From Tubiluchus corallicola (lineage: Eukaryota; Priapulida; Priapulimorpha; Priapulimorphida; Tubiluchidae), in NCBI GenBank assembly GCA_030141605.1, contig JAQGDQ010000119.1, positions 419,505 to 483,504 of the forward strand: a stretch of 64,000 bases of DNA, in the 5' to 3' direction. The notes under the pieces were generated by a model. That model was not told the DNA's origin. It worked only from the letters and a program-made list of their open reading frames with translations, and did no database searches. Positions 62,734 to 64,000 of the stretch are shown piece by piece. The position numbers were made by a program, and so were the translations under genes. Numbering within the stretch: the first letter of the stretch is position 1; every line of letters starts with the position of its first letter.

Positions 62734-62962
62734 TGACCAGTCTCCCTGGCACAAAAAAGAAAAGGCGGAGCAAACCCGAGCAAAGTGGCTAAAAGTAATT
62801 TTAGGTAGCCAATTAAGATCGCCGCTGGTGCAAGTTCCATGCCACGTGGTGGCCAATTTGCCAAAATCTCCAGGTCCGAGAAAGACTATTCCTGCTTATA
62901 TCATGAAGTCCACCAAACACATTAAAAGTTCAGAACAAAATAAGCCACAGGTCATGTTGTAA
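62734..62962 (+). CDS. Candidate terminal coding exon of an unknown gene
   Basis: A pyrimidine-rich acceptor (TTTTGTCTCTCCAG, ending 62733) precedes a frame that includes QSPWHKKEKAEQTRAKW, PGPRKTIPAYIMK and ends QVML at a TAA (62960-62962). The stop overlaps an AATAAA (62961-62966), so exon, stop and polyadenylation signal come together. The protein is not recognised and no preceding exon was found. An antisense open frame of similar size covers the same place, so coding is uncertain. Confidence 0.28.
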
Positions 62963-62966
62963 TAAA

Positions 62967-64000
62967 AACAGACTTTATTTACATTTTTTACAAAGCCATT
63001 GCCAAATTCTATGGTATTGATAACTACAGTTGACCTGTAATATCAAGCTACAATAAGTACAACTGCAGAAGCAAGAATTACATATGAATGAACCAACATT
63101 AGACTGTGTTCAAAAATTTTGTCTTAACATCATTACAGTAATAACTTCAATATCAGAAGGATTGGTGAGCTATTAAGATTGTATCAACCTGTTTTGACCA
63201 CAAGTAAATGAGTGGGGTATAATCTCTCTAGTCGTCCAAGTTTAGAAATCATTAACTGGTGACATGGTCCCTGGCTCAAATCAACGTAAAGTCTGGATTT
63301 TTTCATACTTCTCTTTGTTCTTCGAATTTTAAGTTTACTTCTTCATTACAGTATAAAGCTATACTGTCTTTGCTTCTATTTGCCATTTCTTTCAGCTATA
63401 TAATTATAATAATAATTTTTTATTCATATCACCACCAACACATTACATCATTACAAAACAGGCAAAGAATTACAAAACTGATTTATAATTCAGCACATTT
63501 GCAAAATTAAATCCAGCACTGAACAGCAGGGCCTACTTTGTCAGAATCTATTTTGATCACTAATGACATTGCAGTGGGCTGAGATCCCGAAATGTTACCT
63601 GCTCAAAATATGATCCCTGGTTTTATCTAGGTAATATCCTTTAACGCGAGACAGTAAGCTGGAAAGTGTTTTTAAGCCACATTCAGATAAACCCTTTGAG
63701 TTGACAAAAATGAGATTGTACCAGGCGATCGCTTATCTGTGTACCCACCAGTCTCAGTTTGTTTGTTAAAAAAACACCATGATCACTCAACTATTCTGTT
63801 ACATAAATAAGTCACTATATTCTCAGCTTTGTAAATGCAGTTAATATTCGAATTTATAAGTGTACTGAATTCCTCTTTTTACTCAACAATTGGGAAATCC
63901 CGAAAAAAAGCTAGAAATAAAAAATAATGAAAAGCAGATGTCAATGCAGTATGTAAGGACGGTGAGTCGTTTACTCCATGTAGGGCCCGGGAACCATGAG
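62967..64000. other. Right edge of the window, nothing recognised
   Basis: AT-rich sequence without a recognisable exon, RNA gene or repeat with defined ends. Confidence 0.4.

Noticed and set aside
62458-62856. 132-codon minus-strand frame
   Set aside because: No recognisable family, no splice context, and the opposite strand carries better exon signals.

Overview
The window is animal nuclear DNA. It is AT-rich, and three conserved animal genes are broken into many short exons with consistent GT-AG junctions. Introns and intergenic DNA are full of small DNA transposons, LINE remnants, tRNA-like repeats and minisatellites. There is no operon structure, ribosome-binding site or CRISPR array. 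A full piRNA-pathway Argonaute, a mu-class glutathione transferase and a peroxisomal ACBD5 protein fit an invertebrate; an early-branching one such as a sponge is my best guess, without proof. All exon models were read by eye and checked by reading-frame arithmetic.

Left part (2535-25650). A nine-exon ACBD4/5-family gene lies on the minus strand (start 21058, stop 2535, 535 aa). It has an acyl-CoA-binding domain, an FFAT-like motif, a coiled coil and a tail anchor. A second possible first exon lies 4.6 kb upstream (25554-25650). Intron 5 of this gene (5857-14825) holds a complete seven-exon mu-class glutathione S-transferase gene on the plus strand (7377-13624, 220 aa), which itself has two near-identical alternative first exons. 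Both genes therefore have a duplicated first exon, and one is nested antisense inside the other.

Middle (25651-31233) is intergenic. It contains hAT-like elements, one of them an inverted dimer able to fold into a roughly 300-bp hairpin, and tRNA-like repeats.

Right-centre (31234-55567). A 17-exon Piwi gene on the minus strand encodes 872 aa with an arginine-glycine N-terminus, PAZ, MID with the Y-K-Q-K pocket, and a PIWI domain with an intact D-D-H triad. Its introns carry several transposons with clear ends. The best is a hAT element with a perfect 8-bp target duplication, split by a 3.57-kb element that has long inverted repeats, a TTAA target duplication and a 1.2-kb simple repeat. An unoccupied relative of the same hAT element lies 7 kb away in the same gene.

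Right end (55568-64000) holds the Piwi upstream region, decayed LINE ORF1 and ORF2 pieces, a GC-rich inverted-repeat element and two orphan candidate exons. No complete gene could be assembled there. Stretches of more than 300 bases without a gene are described in their own entries.
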